The notes beneath the pieces were generated by a model. The model was not told where the DNA came from. It searched no databases and was given only the letters and a program-made list of their open reading frames with translations. Positions 18,329 to 26,481 of a stretch of 41,796 bases of DNA are shown piece by piece (position 1 is the first letter of the stretch; each line of letters begins with the position of its first letter). The stretch comes from Peptostreptococcaceae bacterium (GTDB lineage Bacteria; Bacillota; Clostridia; Peptostreptococcales; Peptostreptococcaceae). Location of the stretch: contig JAOARY010000066.1 of the NCBI GenBank assembly GCA_025210335.1, forward strand, positions 1-41,796. The letters run 5' to 3'. The translations under genes and the position numbers were made by a program.

Positions 18329-18519
18329 AAACTATCATCCTTTTCAATTGTTTTATATATTACTTTTACCCAAAAGGTTGTATTCAAATATGATATAAAT
18401 AAAACTCGCTAATATTATTTTAATATGTTTTTTATAAAAATGCATTAATTAATTCAAATTAGATAATTTTAATGCTTTTAATATAGGAATTTTATTTATC
18501 AAAAAATCTTATTTTAACA

Positions 18520-18552
18520 ATAAAAATGAAGCAGATTAAAATTCTGCTTCAT
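18520..18552 (-). terminator. Terminator of the NamZ-like gene
   Basis: On the minus strand ATGAAGCAGA (18552-18543) pairs with TCTGCTTCAT (18535-18526), 10 bp with a 7-base loop, followed by TTTTTATT. It starts about 10 bases past the stop codon. Confidence 0.8.
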
Positions 18553-18561
18553 CTGATATTT

Positions 18562-19818
18562 TTATTCAAATAGATAATCTGAATGGTTCTTATTTTCTAC
18601 TCTATTTAATATTGTTTCTCTAGCTATATTATTGTTTGAATAATCATATATAAGATAGTTAGCTCTTAATTTTAAGAAATTTCTTAGATCTTCTTGATAT
18701 GAATTAACTATTTCTTTTGGAGGTACATAAGATTCAAGTAAATTTCCAAATTTATCAGTTCCAATTATTTTTTCAAACATTATTATTTTATCTTTTGATT
18801 TTGGAACTTCAAATGCAGTTAGTTTATGTGCATAAGTTAAAGCATAAATTCCTGTTTTACAAGGATTAAATTTTTTGTAATCAGTTATTTTAAGAGCTAC
18901 TCCATTTTTACTACCTATTGTTTTTGGTATGAATTTAACACCTTCTAATGATGATGAATTTAAAAGATTAGCAAATTCATTTGAATTTTTTATAGATGAA
19001 GAACCGATGAATTTAAATTTATCTCCTTGACCAACACCTGTTCCACTACCAATACCTGTTGCCATATAGCCAAAGGCAGAATCTAAATCAGGTATATTTG
19101 GAGATGTCATTTTCCATGGTAATTTAGTATCTTGATAAACCATATCTCTATAATAATTTTTCATTGTAATAATTTCTAGATCACAGTTTATATTTCTATT
19201 AAAGAATTTTGCTATTTCACCAACTGTCATACCATGAGCCATTGGCATAGAATCGATACCTACAAATGATTTATATTTAGGTTCTAAGGTAAAACCTTCT
19301 ACGATATGTCCTCCAACTGGATTTGGTCTATCTAGTACTATTATTTTTTTATTGTATTTTTTAGCTGCAATCATAGAATAGTTAAGAGTTGATATATAGG
19401 TATATGTTCTTGAACCTATATCTTGTATATCAAAAATTAAAACATCTATGTCTTTAAGCATATGCTCTGCAATCATTCTGTTTGGACCATAAAGGCTATA
19501 TACGGGGATATTATACTGAGGATGCACACTTGATTCGATATATTTACCAGCTTTAGTAAGACCATCAAGCCCATGTTCTGGTGTATATAATGCCTTTAAA
19601 TTTGTTTTTTTATAATTATATAGTACCTCGTAAGTATTTTCACCTTTGGAGTTAATACCTGTTTGATTAGTTATAACACCTATATTTTTATTATTTATTA
19701 GATTAGAATACTCACTAATAAGTCTTTCATTTCCTAATATTACTTTGTTATTATCTGCAAAAACTAAATTTGAAGATAATAATAGTATGGTTAGAACAAA
19801 AGAAAAAATTCTTCTCAT
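18562..19818 (-). CDS. namZ: Secreted exo-beta-N-acetylmuramidase, DUF1343/NamZ family
   Basis: A 418-residue secreted enzyme with a signal peptide (MRRIFSFVLTILLLSSNLVF, likely cleavage after VFA). Family motifs run in order: GVITNQTG, LYTPEHGLDG, IPVYSLYG, IDVLIFDIQDIGSRTYTY and VLDRPNPVGG. The family prototype, Bacillus subtilis NamZ (YbbC), removes MurNAc from the non-reducing ends of peptidoglycan fragments, so a role in wall turnover or recycling is expected. Length matches the family. ATG 19818 follows a purine-rich AAAGGAGC. The gene is separate from ftsZ. Confidence 0.88.
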   Translation of the reverse strand: MRRIFSFVLTILLLSSNLVFADNNKVILGNERLISEYSNLINNKNIGVITNQTGINSKGENTYEVLYNYKKTNLKALYTPEHGLDGLTKAGKYIESSVHPQYNIPVYSLYGPNRMIAEHMLKDIDVLIFDIQDIGSRTYTYISTLNYSMIAAKKYNKKIIVLDRPNPVGGHIVEGFTLEPKYKSFVGIDSMPMAHGMTVGEIAKFFNRNINCDLEIITMKNYYRDMVYQDTKLPWKMTSPNIPDLDSAFGYMATGIGSGTGVGQGDKFKFIGSSSIKNSNEFANLLNSSSLEGVKFIPKTIGSKNGVALKITDYKKFNPCKTGIYALTYAHKLTAFEVPKSKDKIIMFEKIIGTDKFGNLLESYVPPKEIVNSYQEDLRNFLKLRANYLIYDYSNNNIARETILNRVENKNHSDYLFE

Positions 19819-19955
19819 AAAAAAGCTCCTTTCAAATTTATAATCATTTTGTTTTATAAATCTTTTAATTGTATGTATCTAGGATAATATTTTTTAGACT
19901 AAAAATAAAGCTTTTTATCGAAACTGTAAAGAAGATTTAACTATTATGTTTTTTT

Positions 19956-19996
19956 TATATATTAAATTAATTATAAAATGATTAATTTAATATATA
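19956..19996. repeat. Perfect 16-bp inverted repeat
   Basis: TATATATTAAATTAAT (19956-19971) is the exact complement of 19981-19996, with a 9-base loop. It lies between the ptsH terminator and the namZ promoter region. Neither strand gives a T-tail right after the stem, so it is not a clear terminator; it may be an operator for namZ. Confidence 0.35.
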
Positions 19997-20002
19997 AAAA
20001 GA

Positions 20003-20040
20003 CAAAAAGAAAAAGAGCCAAAATACTATTTTGACTCTCT
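20003..20040 (-). terminator. Terminator of ptsI-ptsH
   Basis: On the minus strand AGAGTCAAAAT (20038-20028) pairs with ATTTTGGCTCT (20024-20014), with one G-T pair, followed by TTTTCTTTTTG. It lies just after ptsH. Confidence 0.75.
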
Positions 20041-20060
20041 TTTCTTTGTATTTAAAATTT

Positions 20061-20321
20061 TTATTCTAAATGTTCAGCCATTACAGCAGATAATTCTTCT
20101 AATGCAGGAGCTTCATCAGAACCTTCAGTTATGATTGTAACTTCTTGATTTTGCTTGATTCCTAAAGACATAAGTCCCATTATACTCTTTGCATTAACTT
20201 TTTTTCCGTTAGTTTCAACAAATACATCACAAGTGTATTTAGATGCTGACTTTACAAATATTCCTGCTGGTCTTGCGTGTAAACCATTTTCCGCTTTTAC
20301 TACTATTTTTTTTGATGCCAT
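20061..20321 (-). CDS. ptsH: HPr phosphocarrier protein of the PTS
   Basis: Carries phosphate from enzyme I to the sugar-specific EII components, cytoplasmic. The catalytic H15 is in GLHARPAG. The regulatory serine S46 is in AKSIMGLMSLG, the site used by HPr kinase in Firmicutes, so carbon catabolite signalling through Ser-P HPr is possible. 86 residues, normal size. TAGGAGGAAT lies before ATG 20321. It is downstream of ptsI, the reverse of the usual ptsH-ptsI order, with a 169-base gap containing a hairpin. No EII gene is nearby. Confidence 0.95.
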   Translation of the reverse strand: MASKKIVVKAENGLHARPAGIFVKSASKYTCDVFVETNGKKVNAKSIMGLMSLGIKQNQEVTIITEGSDEAPALEELSAVMAEHLE

Positions 20322-20385
20322 TTTTATTCCTCCTAAAATATAAAAAAATAAGTTTTTTAAAACCTAATTGATTTTTAAATAGATG

Positions 20386-20455
20386 CATAACTTTCTTAAG
20401 TGAGCTTACAATGTTTTTACTTGATGAAAATAAAAATATATTTAAGAAAGTTATG
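20386..20455 (-). promoter_or_regulatory. Hairpin between ptsI and ptsH
   Basis: CATAACTTTCTTAA (20386-20399) is the exact complement of 20442-20455, a 14-bp stem around a 42-base loop. There is no T-tail on the minus strand. In the ptsI-ptsH transcript it could protect the ptsH end or adjust ptsH level relative to ptsI. Confidence 0.35.
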
Positions 20456-20490
20456 AACAATTTATTAAACTGCTTTTTTAGCAATTATAA

Positions 20491-22215
20491 TTAAAATACA
20501 GTGATTCCTAATTTCTTTAATTCATTATGTGCAAAATCTTGAACTTCTTTAGCTGTATCTAAAGTTAAAGCTTTTTTAGCAATTTCTTTAGCTTCTTTCA
20601 TTGATGTAGAACGTATAACTTTTTTAACAGCTTGAATAGATGGTGCATTCATAGAAAACTCATCTAGACCCATACCTAAAAGGATTAGAGTACTTTCTGG
20701 AGTTGAAGCCATTTCTCCACACATACCAGTAAATATCCCTTCCTTATGTGATGCATCTATAACCATTTTAACTAATTTTAAGATAGCTGGATGAAGTGGA
20801 TTGTATAAAGAAGAAATTTTTTCATTCATTCTATCTACAGCTAATGTGTATTGGCATAAATCATTAGTACCGATACTAAAGAAATCTACATGTTTTGCAA
20901 TTTGATCAGCTATAATTGCAACAGATGGAATTTCAACCATTATACCTATTTCTATATTCTTATCATAAGATATATTTTCTTTATCTAATTCATCCTTACA
21001 TTCTTTAACTATTTCATTTGCTTTTATAATTTCTTCTAGTGACGAAACCATAGGGTACATTATTCTTGCTTTTCCAAAAGAGCTTGCACGTAGGATTGCT
21101 CTTAATTGAGTTTTAAACATTTCTTTTTGTTCTAAACATATTCTAAGTGCTCTATATCCTAAAAATGGATTTAATTCTTTTGGTAAATCAAAATAAGATA
21201 GATTTTTATCTCCACCAATATCTAAAGTTCTTATGATTACTGGTTTGTTTTCCATTTTTTCTAAAACTATTTTATAAGACTCAAACTGCTCATCTTCTGT
21301 AGGGAAGTTATCTCTACCCATATATAAGAATTCACTTCTGTAAAGTCCAATAGCTTGTGCATTATTTTCTAATACTCCAGCCATATCTGATGGAGCTCCT
21401 ATATTTGCAGCCATTTCTACATGGTGGTCATCTAATGTTATAGCTTTTTCATTTTTTAATTTATCTAAATCTTTTTTATATGCTAAAAAGTCTTTTGCTT
21501 TTTTACTATATTCATCTAAAAGTTCTTTAGATGGATTAATATGGATAGTTCCATTTATAGCATCCATTATAAGCATATCGCCATCATTGATATCTTTAGT
21601 TGCTGTTTTAGCACCAACAATACCTGGTAATTCTAAAACTCTTGCTATTATAGCTGTATGAGAAGTTTTTCCTCCTATATCAGTAGCAAAACCTTTTACA
21701 AATTTCTTATCTATTACAGCCGTTTGTGATGGAGTTAAATCATGTGCAAGAAGTATAACTTCTTCATCAATTAAAGATACATCATTTATCTTTTTATTTA
21801 ATGAATTTAATACCATTCTGCTACCAACATCTTTAATATCAGCTGCTCTTTCTTTAAAATATTCATTATCCATACCTAAAAACATATTAGAGAAAAACTC
21901 TACTGTTTCATTTATAGCATAATCAACATTAGCTTTATCATCTTTAATTTTAGATTCGATAGAACCTATAAATTCTGGATCATCTAAAAACATCATATGT
22001 GCATCAAATAATGCTAATTTATCTTCTGATAATGTTTTAGATGCTTTTTCTTTTATAGTTTGAATTTGATTTCTACTTTGTTCAATTGCTTTGTTTAATT
22101 TTTCTAATTCCAAAGAAGGGTTAGATTCTATTTTTTTTATATTTAATTCTTCTTCTTTTATAACAAATGCTTTCGCGATTGAAATTCCTGATGAAACACC
22201 AAGTCCTTTAACCAA
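20491..22215 (-). CDS. ptsI: PTS enzyme I (phosphoenolpyruvate-protein phosphotransferase)
   Basis: Takes phosphate from phosphoenolpyruvate and passes it to HPr, the first step of sugar uptake by the PTS. The active histidine is in GGKTSHTAIIARVLELPG (residue 186 from the chosen start). The C-terminal barrel has IRTLDIGGDKNLSYF, EIPSVAI, SIGTNDLCQY and the catalytic cysteine in GMCGEMAS. Length 574, normal. The longest frame starts at ATG 22224, but that touches the ribosome binding site GAGAGG; TTG 22215 is 9 bases away and starts MVKGLGVSSG as usual. A near-perfect sigma-54 promoter lies upstream (22397-22414), so transcription should depend on RpoN and an activator, most likely the product of 22685-24403. 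Confidence 0.95.
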   Translation of the reverse strand: MVKGLGVSSGISIAKAFVIKEEELNIKKIESNPSLELEKLNKAIEQSRNQIQTIKEKASKTLSEDKLALFDAHMMFLDDPEFIGSIESKIKDDKANVDYAINETVEFFSNMFLGMDNEYFKERAADIKDVGSRMVLNSLNKKINDVSLIDEEVILLAHDLTPSQTAVIDKKFVKGFATDIGGKTSHTAIIARVLELPGIVGAKTATKDINDGDMLIMDAINGTIHINPSKELLDEYSKKAKDFLAYKKDLDKLKNEKAITLDDHHVEMAANIGAPSDMAGVLENNAQAIGLYRSEFLYMGRDNFPTEDEQFESYKIVLEKMENKPVIIRTLDIGGDKNLSYFDLPKELNPFLGYRALRICLEQKEMFKTQLRAILRASSFGKARIMYPMVSSLEEIIKANEIVKECKDELDKENISYDKNIEIGIMVEIPSVAIIADQIAKHVDFFSIGTNDLCQYTLAVDRMNEKISSLYNPLHPAILKLVKMVIDASHKEGIFTGMCGEMASTPESTLILLGMGLDEFSMNAPSIQAVKKVIRSTSMKEAKEIAKKALTLDTAKEVQDFAHNELKKLGITVF

Positions 22216-22295
22216 TATAATCATCCTCTCAATTATAAACTGTTAAAATTATTTTATTTATATATAAAGCTTTTAACTTTTAATGTCCTTATTTA

Positions 22296-22346
22296 CTCCC
22301 ATGCTTTTTATAAATGGGAGGCATAGCCTCCACTATTTATAAAAAG
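22296..22346 (-). promoter_or_regulatory. Two mutually exclusive hairpins in the ptsI leader
   Basis: Within the predicted leader RNA, one hairpin (22346-22304) pairs CTTTTTATAAAT and GGAGGC with GCCTCC and ATTTATAAAAAG around a tiny loop. A second one pairs CTCCCAT with ATGGGAG (22320-22314 with 22302-22296) and reuses the same CTCCCAT, so both cannot form together. No T-tail follows, so this is not a plain attenuator. It may control message stability or translation. Confidence 0.4.
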
Positions 22347-22396
22347 TTTTAAATGTACAAAGGGAATTAAATCTTATCAAAGGGTACTTTACATTA

Positions 22397-22414
22397 ATGC
22401 AACATGCGTGCCAA
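22397..22414 (-). promoter_or_regulatory. Sigma-54 (-24/-12) promoter of ptsI-ptsH
   Basis: On the minus strand the sequence is TTGGCACGCATGTTGCAT, matching the sigma-54 consensus TTGGCACG-N4-TTGCWT with the required GG-N10-GC spacing. Transcription should begin near 22388, giving a leader of about 170 bases. The activator-type palindromes lie 130-200 bases upstream, the usual distance for enhancer sites. Confidence 0.85.
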
Positions 22415-22541
22415 AAATAAAAAAATAAACAGAATTAAAAACGTAATCATTCTAAATACTTAATTTTAAATAGAAAAAATAAAAAAAACAAAAAAATTAA
22501 ATTTAAAAAAACAAAAAAATTAGACAAAATAAAACATAATA

Positions 22542-22610
22542 TGATAAAAAGTATCAAGGAAGTATGATAAAATTTATCAAGCTATGATAAATTTTATCAT
22601 ACTTCCTTGA
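22542..22610 (-). promoter_or_regulatory. Three TGATA-N5-TATCA palindromes, probable activator (enhancer) sites
   Basis: Three 15-base palindromes occur in a row: TGATAAAAAGTATCA (22542-22556), TGATAAAATTTATCA (22565-22579) and TGATAAATTTTATCA (22585-22599), with starts 23 and 20 bases apart, about two helical turns. They lie upstream of the sigma-54 promoter and just after the activator gene. Sites two and three are also embedded in a perfect 26-bp inverted repeat (22554-22579 with 22585-22610), which could form a hairpin ending the activator transcript. Confidence 0.6.
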
Positions 22611-22621
22611 ATGATTATTTT

Positions 22622-22671
22622 AATTAAAAAATAAGTCTAATACAAAAATTATTTCATACTAGACTTATTTT
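22622..22671 (-). terminator. Terminator of the sigma-54 activator gene
   Basis: AAAATAAGTCTA (22628-22639) is the complement of TAGACTTATTTT (22660-22671), 12 bp. On the minus strand a T-run follows. It lies 14 bases past the stop of the activator gene. Confidence 0.7.
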
Positions 22672-22684
22672 ATCTATTTAAATA

Positions 22685-24403
22685 TCAATCTATAAGATTA
22701 TATTTTCTTGCTTTTAATGCAACGGTTCTATGTGTTATTCCAAGAGCTTTTGCAGCTTTATTAAATGATTTATATTTATCCAATGCTAATTTGATTATTT
22801 GTTTATCGTATTCTTCCATTGTTTTTAATTCACCATCGAATATATTTACAAATGAATTTTTATTTTGATTTAATTCATTATTGTTACCTATTATATATGA
22901 AGGTAATGTATTAGTATCTAAATAATTACCCTCTGATAAAGTTATTACTCTAGTCATTATATTTTCTAATTCTCTTATATTTCCTGGCCAAGTATAAGAT
23001 TTTAATATTTCTAAGAAATTATTAGTGATTTGTTTTAGTTTTATATTTTCACTTTGACATATTTTTTTGTTGAAATGTTCAACAAGTAGTGAAATATCAC
23101 CATTTCTATTTCTTAAAGGTGGTAGATTTATTGGTATTACATTTAATCTATAGTACAAATCTTCTCTAAACTCATTATTTTTGACCATTTCTTCTAAATT
23201 TCTATGAGTTGCAGCTATTATTCTTATATTTGTTTTTATTGTTTTTATTCCACCAACTCTTTCAAATTCCTTTTCTTGTATTGCTCTTAATAGTTTTGCT
23301 TGTAATTGAAAAGATATTTCACCTATTTCATCCAAAAACAAAGTCCCATTATGTGCAAGTTCAAATTTTCCTATTTTTTTTGAAGAAGCACCTGTAAAAG
23401 AACCTTTTTCATGTCCAAATAATTCAGATTCTAATAAATTACTAGGTATGGCTGCACAATTTATTTTGATAAAAGGACCATCTTTTTTATTTGAAGCTTC
23501 ATGTATTGCTTTTGCTACTAATTCCTTACCAGTACCACTTTCACCTCGTATAATAACATTGGCAGATGTCTTTGCAGCTTTTGAAGAAAGAGCTAAAGAA
23601 TCTTTTAATATATCACTATTTCCTATTATAAGGTCAAAAGCTTTATCTACTTTTGTTTTTTTATCTAATTCATCTTTATAATATTTGATTTCTTCTTTAG
23701 CATAATTTAATTTGCTAATCATTTCTTTTATCTTTGTCATATCTTTATAGCTTGTTATAATACCTATAAATTCATCTTTTATATATATGGGTGTTGAGTT
23801 TGATATTATAAATTTATCTTCATTTTTTAAACTAACATCAAGTATTTTTGTTTTTTCTTTTAGAGCTTTAAGTGATGGTCTATTTGGAAATTCATTATAA
23901 GCATTTTTTCCAATTAAATTATCTTTTTTTGTATTAAATATATCTTCATATGAAGGATTTAAATAATTTATAATTCCATTTTTGTCCATTAAACAGATAC
24001 CATCACTTATGTGATTTAATATATTAGAAAGCATATTTTTTACTTCTTTTATTTCATTTAATTCTTCGTTAATTGTGTTTGTATTTTCTTCAAGAACTTT
24101 ATCAAACTCTTCTATATTTAAAATCTTACTATCTATTTGTCCCGAAAAATAATTAGCCAAATCTTTTAGAGCTTCTTTTGAATCATCACCTTTAGCACAT
24201 AATATAACATTATCACCTTTTTTAAGTCCTAGTGATGTAAGAACTAGCATACTTGAAAGTGGAAGTAGTTCATCTTCTTCATTTCTTTTTATATAAAAAG
24301 AAGAGTTATATTTTTCACTTAATTTATTTACAAAAGAAATGATTATAGCAGCAGTTCTAGCATGTATACCTTTTTTATTTTCTATTGTAATTTCTTTATA
24401 CAT
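22685..24403 (-). CDS. Sigma-54 activator with N-terminal HPr-like domain, PAS, AAA+ and Fis-type HTH
   Basis: Transcription activator for RpoN promoters, 572 residues. Residues 1-90 resemble HPr, with ENKKGIHARTAA carrying H14 where HPr has its phospho-histidine, and LSSMLVLTSLG where HPr has the Ser46 region. A helical linker follows. A PAS domain lies at about 125-225 (ILNHISDGICLMDKNGIINYLN). The AAA+ domain has Walker A GESGTGKE (287-294), the sigma-54 contact loop GSFTGA (334-339, variant of GAFTGA) and TLFLDEIG (354-361). The C-terminal helix-turn-helix (SFNKAAKALGITHRTVALKARKYNLI) binds DNA. ATG 24403 has ATGGAGTGATCA upstream. It sits directly upstream of the sigma-54-controlled ptsI-ptsH operon, so it likely senses PTS phosphorylation through H14. 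The PAS ligand is unknown. Confidence 0.9.
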   Translation of the reverse strand: MYKEITIENKKGIHARTAAIIISFVNKLSEKYNSSFYIKRNEEDELLPLSSMLVLTSLGLKKGDNVILCAKGDDSKEALKDLANYFSGQIDSKILNIEEFDKVLEENTNTINEELNEIKEVKNMLSNILNHISDGICLMDKNGIINYLNPSYEDIFNTKKDNLIGKNAYNEFPNRPSLKALKEKTKILDVSLKNEDKFIISNSTPIYIKDEFIGIITSYKDMTKIKEMISKLNYAKEEIKYYKDELDKKTKVDKAFDLIIGNSDILKDSLALSSKAAKTSANVIIRGESGTGKELVAKAIHEASNKKDGPFIKINCAAIPSNLLESELFGHEKGSFTGASSKKIGKFELAHNGTLFLDEIGEISFQLQAKLLRAIQEKEFERVGGIKTIKTNIRIIAATHRNLEEMVKNNEFREDLYYRLNVIPINLPPLRNRNGDISLLVEHFNKKICQSENIKLKQITNNFLEILKSYTWPGNIRELENIMTRVITLSEGNYLDTNTLPSYIIGNNNELNQNKNSFVNIFDGELKTMEEYDKQIIKLALDKYKSFNKAAKALGITHRTVALKARKYNLID

Positions 24404-24432
24404 TTGATCACTCCATTTTAATTAATATTAAT

Positions 24433-24441
24433 ATTATACCA
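24433..24441 (-). promoter_or_regulatory. Extended -10 promoter of the sigma-54 activator gene
   Basis: On the minus strand TGGTATAAT is an extended -10 element, about 30 bases before the start codon. A TTGATT lies too far upstream (20-base spacer) to be an ideal -35. This suggests constitutive sigma-A expression of the activator. Confidence 0.45.
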
Positions 24442-24521
24442 AAATATACTTAACTTATAATCAAAGATGTGAGTTTTATAAAAATTTAGGGTATATATAC
24501 TATAAATTGGAGGTGCTTAAT

Positions 24522-24827
24522 TTGGTTAATATTAAAACAAAGGAAGAATTACTAAATTTATATGTTAAAAGATATGATGAATTGGATTCTTATGCTAAGG
24601 AGAATTTATCACAAAAATATGATGAAATTTTAAAGGATTTTGAATCAAAAAATATAAACACAAAAGATAGTTATGAAAATTATTTTGATGAACTTGAAAA
24701 GAAAAATGAAGAATTATTTAAACTAAGCACTTGTGAGTGTTTAGAAAGTTCACCAGCCAAAAGATTTACAGAAATACTAGCGAGTTATGGTGTTATAGTT
24801 TTTTTTAGAACTAATTTAATAAAATAA
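24522..24827 (+). CDS. Small unknown protein, about 101 aa
   Basis: Not recognised. It is a charged, helical protein (KTKEELLNLYVKRYDELDSY, KDSYENYFDELEKKNEEL) with two cysteines in CEC and a short hydrophobic C-terminus (YGVIVFFRTNLIK). The longest frame starts at TTG 24507, but TTGGAGGTG there is the ribosome binding site; TTG 24522 is correctly spaced and starts MVNIKTKEELL. It is divergent from the sigma-54 activator, sharing a 118-base promoter region, and has a strong terminator, so it is a likely real single gene. Confidence 0.6.
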   Translation: MVNIKTKEELLNLYVKRYDELDSYAKENLSQKYDEILKDFESKNINTKDSYENYFDELEKKNEELFKLSTCECLESSPAKRFTEILASYGVIVFFRTNLIK

Positions 24828-24829
24828 AT

Positions 24830-24897
24830 AAAATGGTATATATGTTCAAAAAAATTACATGTAATGAATTTGAACATATATACCATTTTTAATTTTT
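24830..24897 (+). terminator. Strong terminator of the 24522-24827 gene
   Basis: A perfect 21-bp stem (24830-24850 with 24869-24889), loop 18 bases, followed by T-rich sequence. Confidence 0.85.
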
Positions 24898-25212
24898 GCT
24901 ATTATAAATATTTTTTTATTAAATTATTGAAAATAAAGAATAATAGTATAATGATTTGGATTTTAGTTTATTTACTTAATAATTAGAATATTAAATTTAT
25001 AAAAAAATTATAAATGTAAGAAAAGGTTTTTTTAAATTGTTCAGAATAATTACATATTCAAATGTATGTTAAAAATAAAACAAAATTGTAGAATACGTAT
25101 AAAAAATGAAATAAACAAAGATATTAGATTTATATGCTTAAAATTGAGCCTGTATAAGGTTTTTATAATCTGTGATATTTTGTTAAAATAGTTAAGAGAT
25201 TTAAATTATTAA
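24898..25212. other. Thiolase upstream region with a possible activator site
   Basis: No gene or RNA is recognised in this 315-base AT-rich stretch. An imperfect palindrome ACATATTCAAATGTATGT (25052-25069) lies about 150 bases before the sigma-54-type promoter, a typical distance for an activator site. The TGATA-N5-TATCA sites seen before ptsI are not present. Confidence 0.3.
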
Positions 25213-25230
25213 TTGGCATTTATATTGCTT
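25213..25230 (+). promoter_or_regulatory. Probable sigma-54 promoter of the thiolase gene
   Basis: TTGGCATTTATATTGCTT keeps the essential GG (25215-25216) and GC (25227-25228) ten bases apart, and matches TTGGCA and TTGC of the consensus. Transcription would start near 25240, 36 bases before the ATG. Confidence 0.6.
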
Positions 25231-25275
25231 TAAATTTAAATGGGTTATAAATAAATATTTATGGAGGTTTTTAAT

Positions 25276-26454
25276 ATGAGAAATGTAGTAGTTGTAAAGG
25301 CATTAAGAACAGCAATTGGTTCATTTGGGGGAAGTTTAAAGAATATTAGTAGTATAGATTTAGGAACTACAGTTGTAAAAAAATTATTAGAGGATTCAAA
25401 AATTGACAAAAATTTAATAGATGAAGTTATAGTAGGAAATGTATTACAAGCAGGTCAAGGACAAAATGTAGCAAGACAAATAAGTATAAATTCAGGTTTG
25501 AATGAGGAAGTACCTTCTTATACAATAAATAAAGTTTGTGGATCAGGATTAAAGAGTATTGTTTTAGGAATTCAAAGTATAATGCTTGGCGATAGTGATG
25601 TTATAATTGCTGGAGGAACAGAAAGTATGTCAAAGGCTCCATATTTAATGCCTCAAACTAGATGGGGTGCTAGAATGGGTAATACTAATGTTGTTGATTC
25701 AATGATTAAAGATGGCCTTTGGGAAGCTTTTAATGATTACCATATGGGAATGACAGCAGAAAATATAGCATCTAAATGGGATTTTAGTAGAGAAGAGCAA
25801 GATGAATTTGCATTAAACTCGCAATTAAAAACACAAAAAGCTATAGAAGAAAAAAGATTTGAAGATGAAATAGTTGAAGTGTTAATACCTCAAAGAAAAA
25901 AAGATCCTATATCTTTTAAACAAGATGAATTTCCAAGATTTAATTTAAAAATAGATAATTTAGCTAAATTAAGACCAGCATTTAAAAAAGATGGAACAGT
26001 AACAGCTGGTAATGCTTCAGGTATTAATGATGGAGCAGCTATGGTTCTTTTAATGAGTGAAGAAAAGGCAAACGAGCTTGGATTAAAGCCTTTAGCTAAG
26101 ATAAAATCTTATGCAAGTGCTGGATTAGATCCAAAAATCATGGGTTATGGACCTGTTCCAGCAACAAAAAAAGCACTTAAAAAAGCAGACTTAAAAGTAT
26201 CTGATTTAGATCTTATAGAAGCTAATGAAGCTTTTGCAGCTCAATCCTTAGCTGTATTAAAAGATTTAGATTTAGATGCTAATAAAGTGAATGTAAATGG
26301 TGGAGCAATTGCCCTTGGTCATCCAATTGGTGCAAGTGGAACAAGAATTTTCGTTACATTACTTCATGAAATGCAAAAAAGAGATTCTAAATATGGTCTA
26401 GCTACTTTATGTATAGGTGGTGGACAAGGGATAGCAATAGTTGTAGAAAGATAA
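25276..26454 (+). CDS. Acetyl-CoA C-acetyltransferase (thiolase)
   Basis: Condenses two acetyl-CoA to acetoacetyl-CoA, or the reverse, in the cytoplasm; in anaerobes this is the entry to butyrate or ketone pathways. 392 residues, normal. The nucleophile is C88 in [11 protein letters not shown]. The C-terminal part has [18 protein letters not shown] with the catalytic His and CIGGGQGIA with the second catalytic Cys. An in-frame ATG lies at 25261, but TGGAGG there is the ribosome binding site, so ATG 25276 ([15 protein letters not shown]) is chosen. It is a single gene behind a sigma-54-type promoter. No other fermentation gene is adjacent. Confidence 0.93.
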   Translation: MRNVVVVKALRTAIGSFGGSLKNISSIDLGTTVVKKLLEDSKIDKNLIDEVIVGNVLQAGQGQNVARQISINSGLNEEVPSYTINKVCGSGLKSIVLGIQSIMLGDSDVIIAGGTESMSKAPYLMPQTRWGARMGNTNVVDSMIKDGLWEAFNDYHMGMTAENIASKWDFSREEQDEFALNSQLKTQKAIEEKRFEDEIVEVLIPQRKKDPISFKQDEFPRFNLKIDNLAKLRPAFKKDGTVTAGNASGINDGAAMVLLMSEEKANELGLKPLAKIKSYASAGLDPKIMGYGPVPATKKALKKADLKVSDLDLIEANEAFAAQSLAVLKDLDLDANKVNVNGGAIALGHPIGASGTRIFVTLLHEMQKRDSKYGLATLCIGGGQGIAIVVER

Positions 26455-26481
26455 TTTTATAAATTAATAAATATATTGTAA

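Noticed and set aside
17886..18398. Plus-strand open frames opposite ftsZ
   Set aside because: They are proline- and serine-rich mirror frames of a conserved gene, with no ribosome binding site.
19956..19996. Terminator reading of the perfect 16-bp inverted repeat
   Set aside because: The stem is almost pure A/T and neither strand has a T-run directly after it; kept only as an unexplained repeat.
20239..20484. Minus-strand frame overlapping ptsH
   Set aside because: It runs out of frame into the start of ptsH and has low-complexity, Lys- and Phe-rich composition; the ptsI-ptsH gap is better explained by a hairpin.
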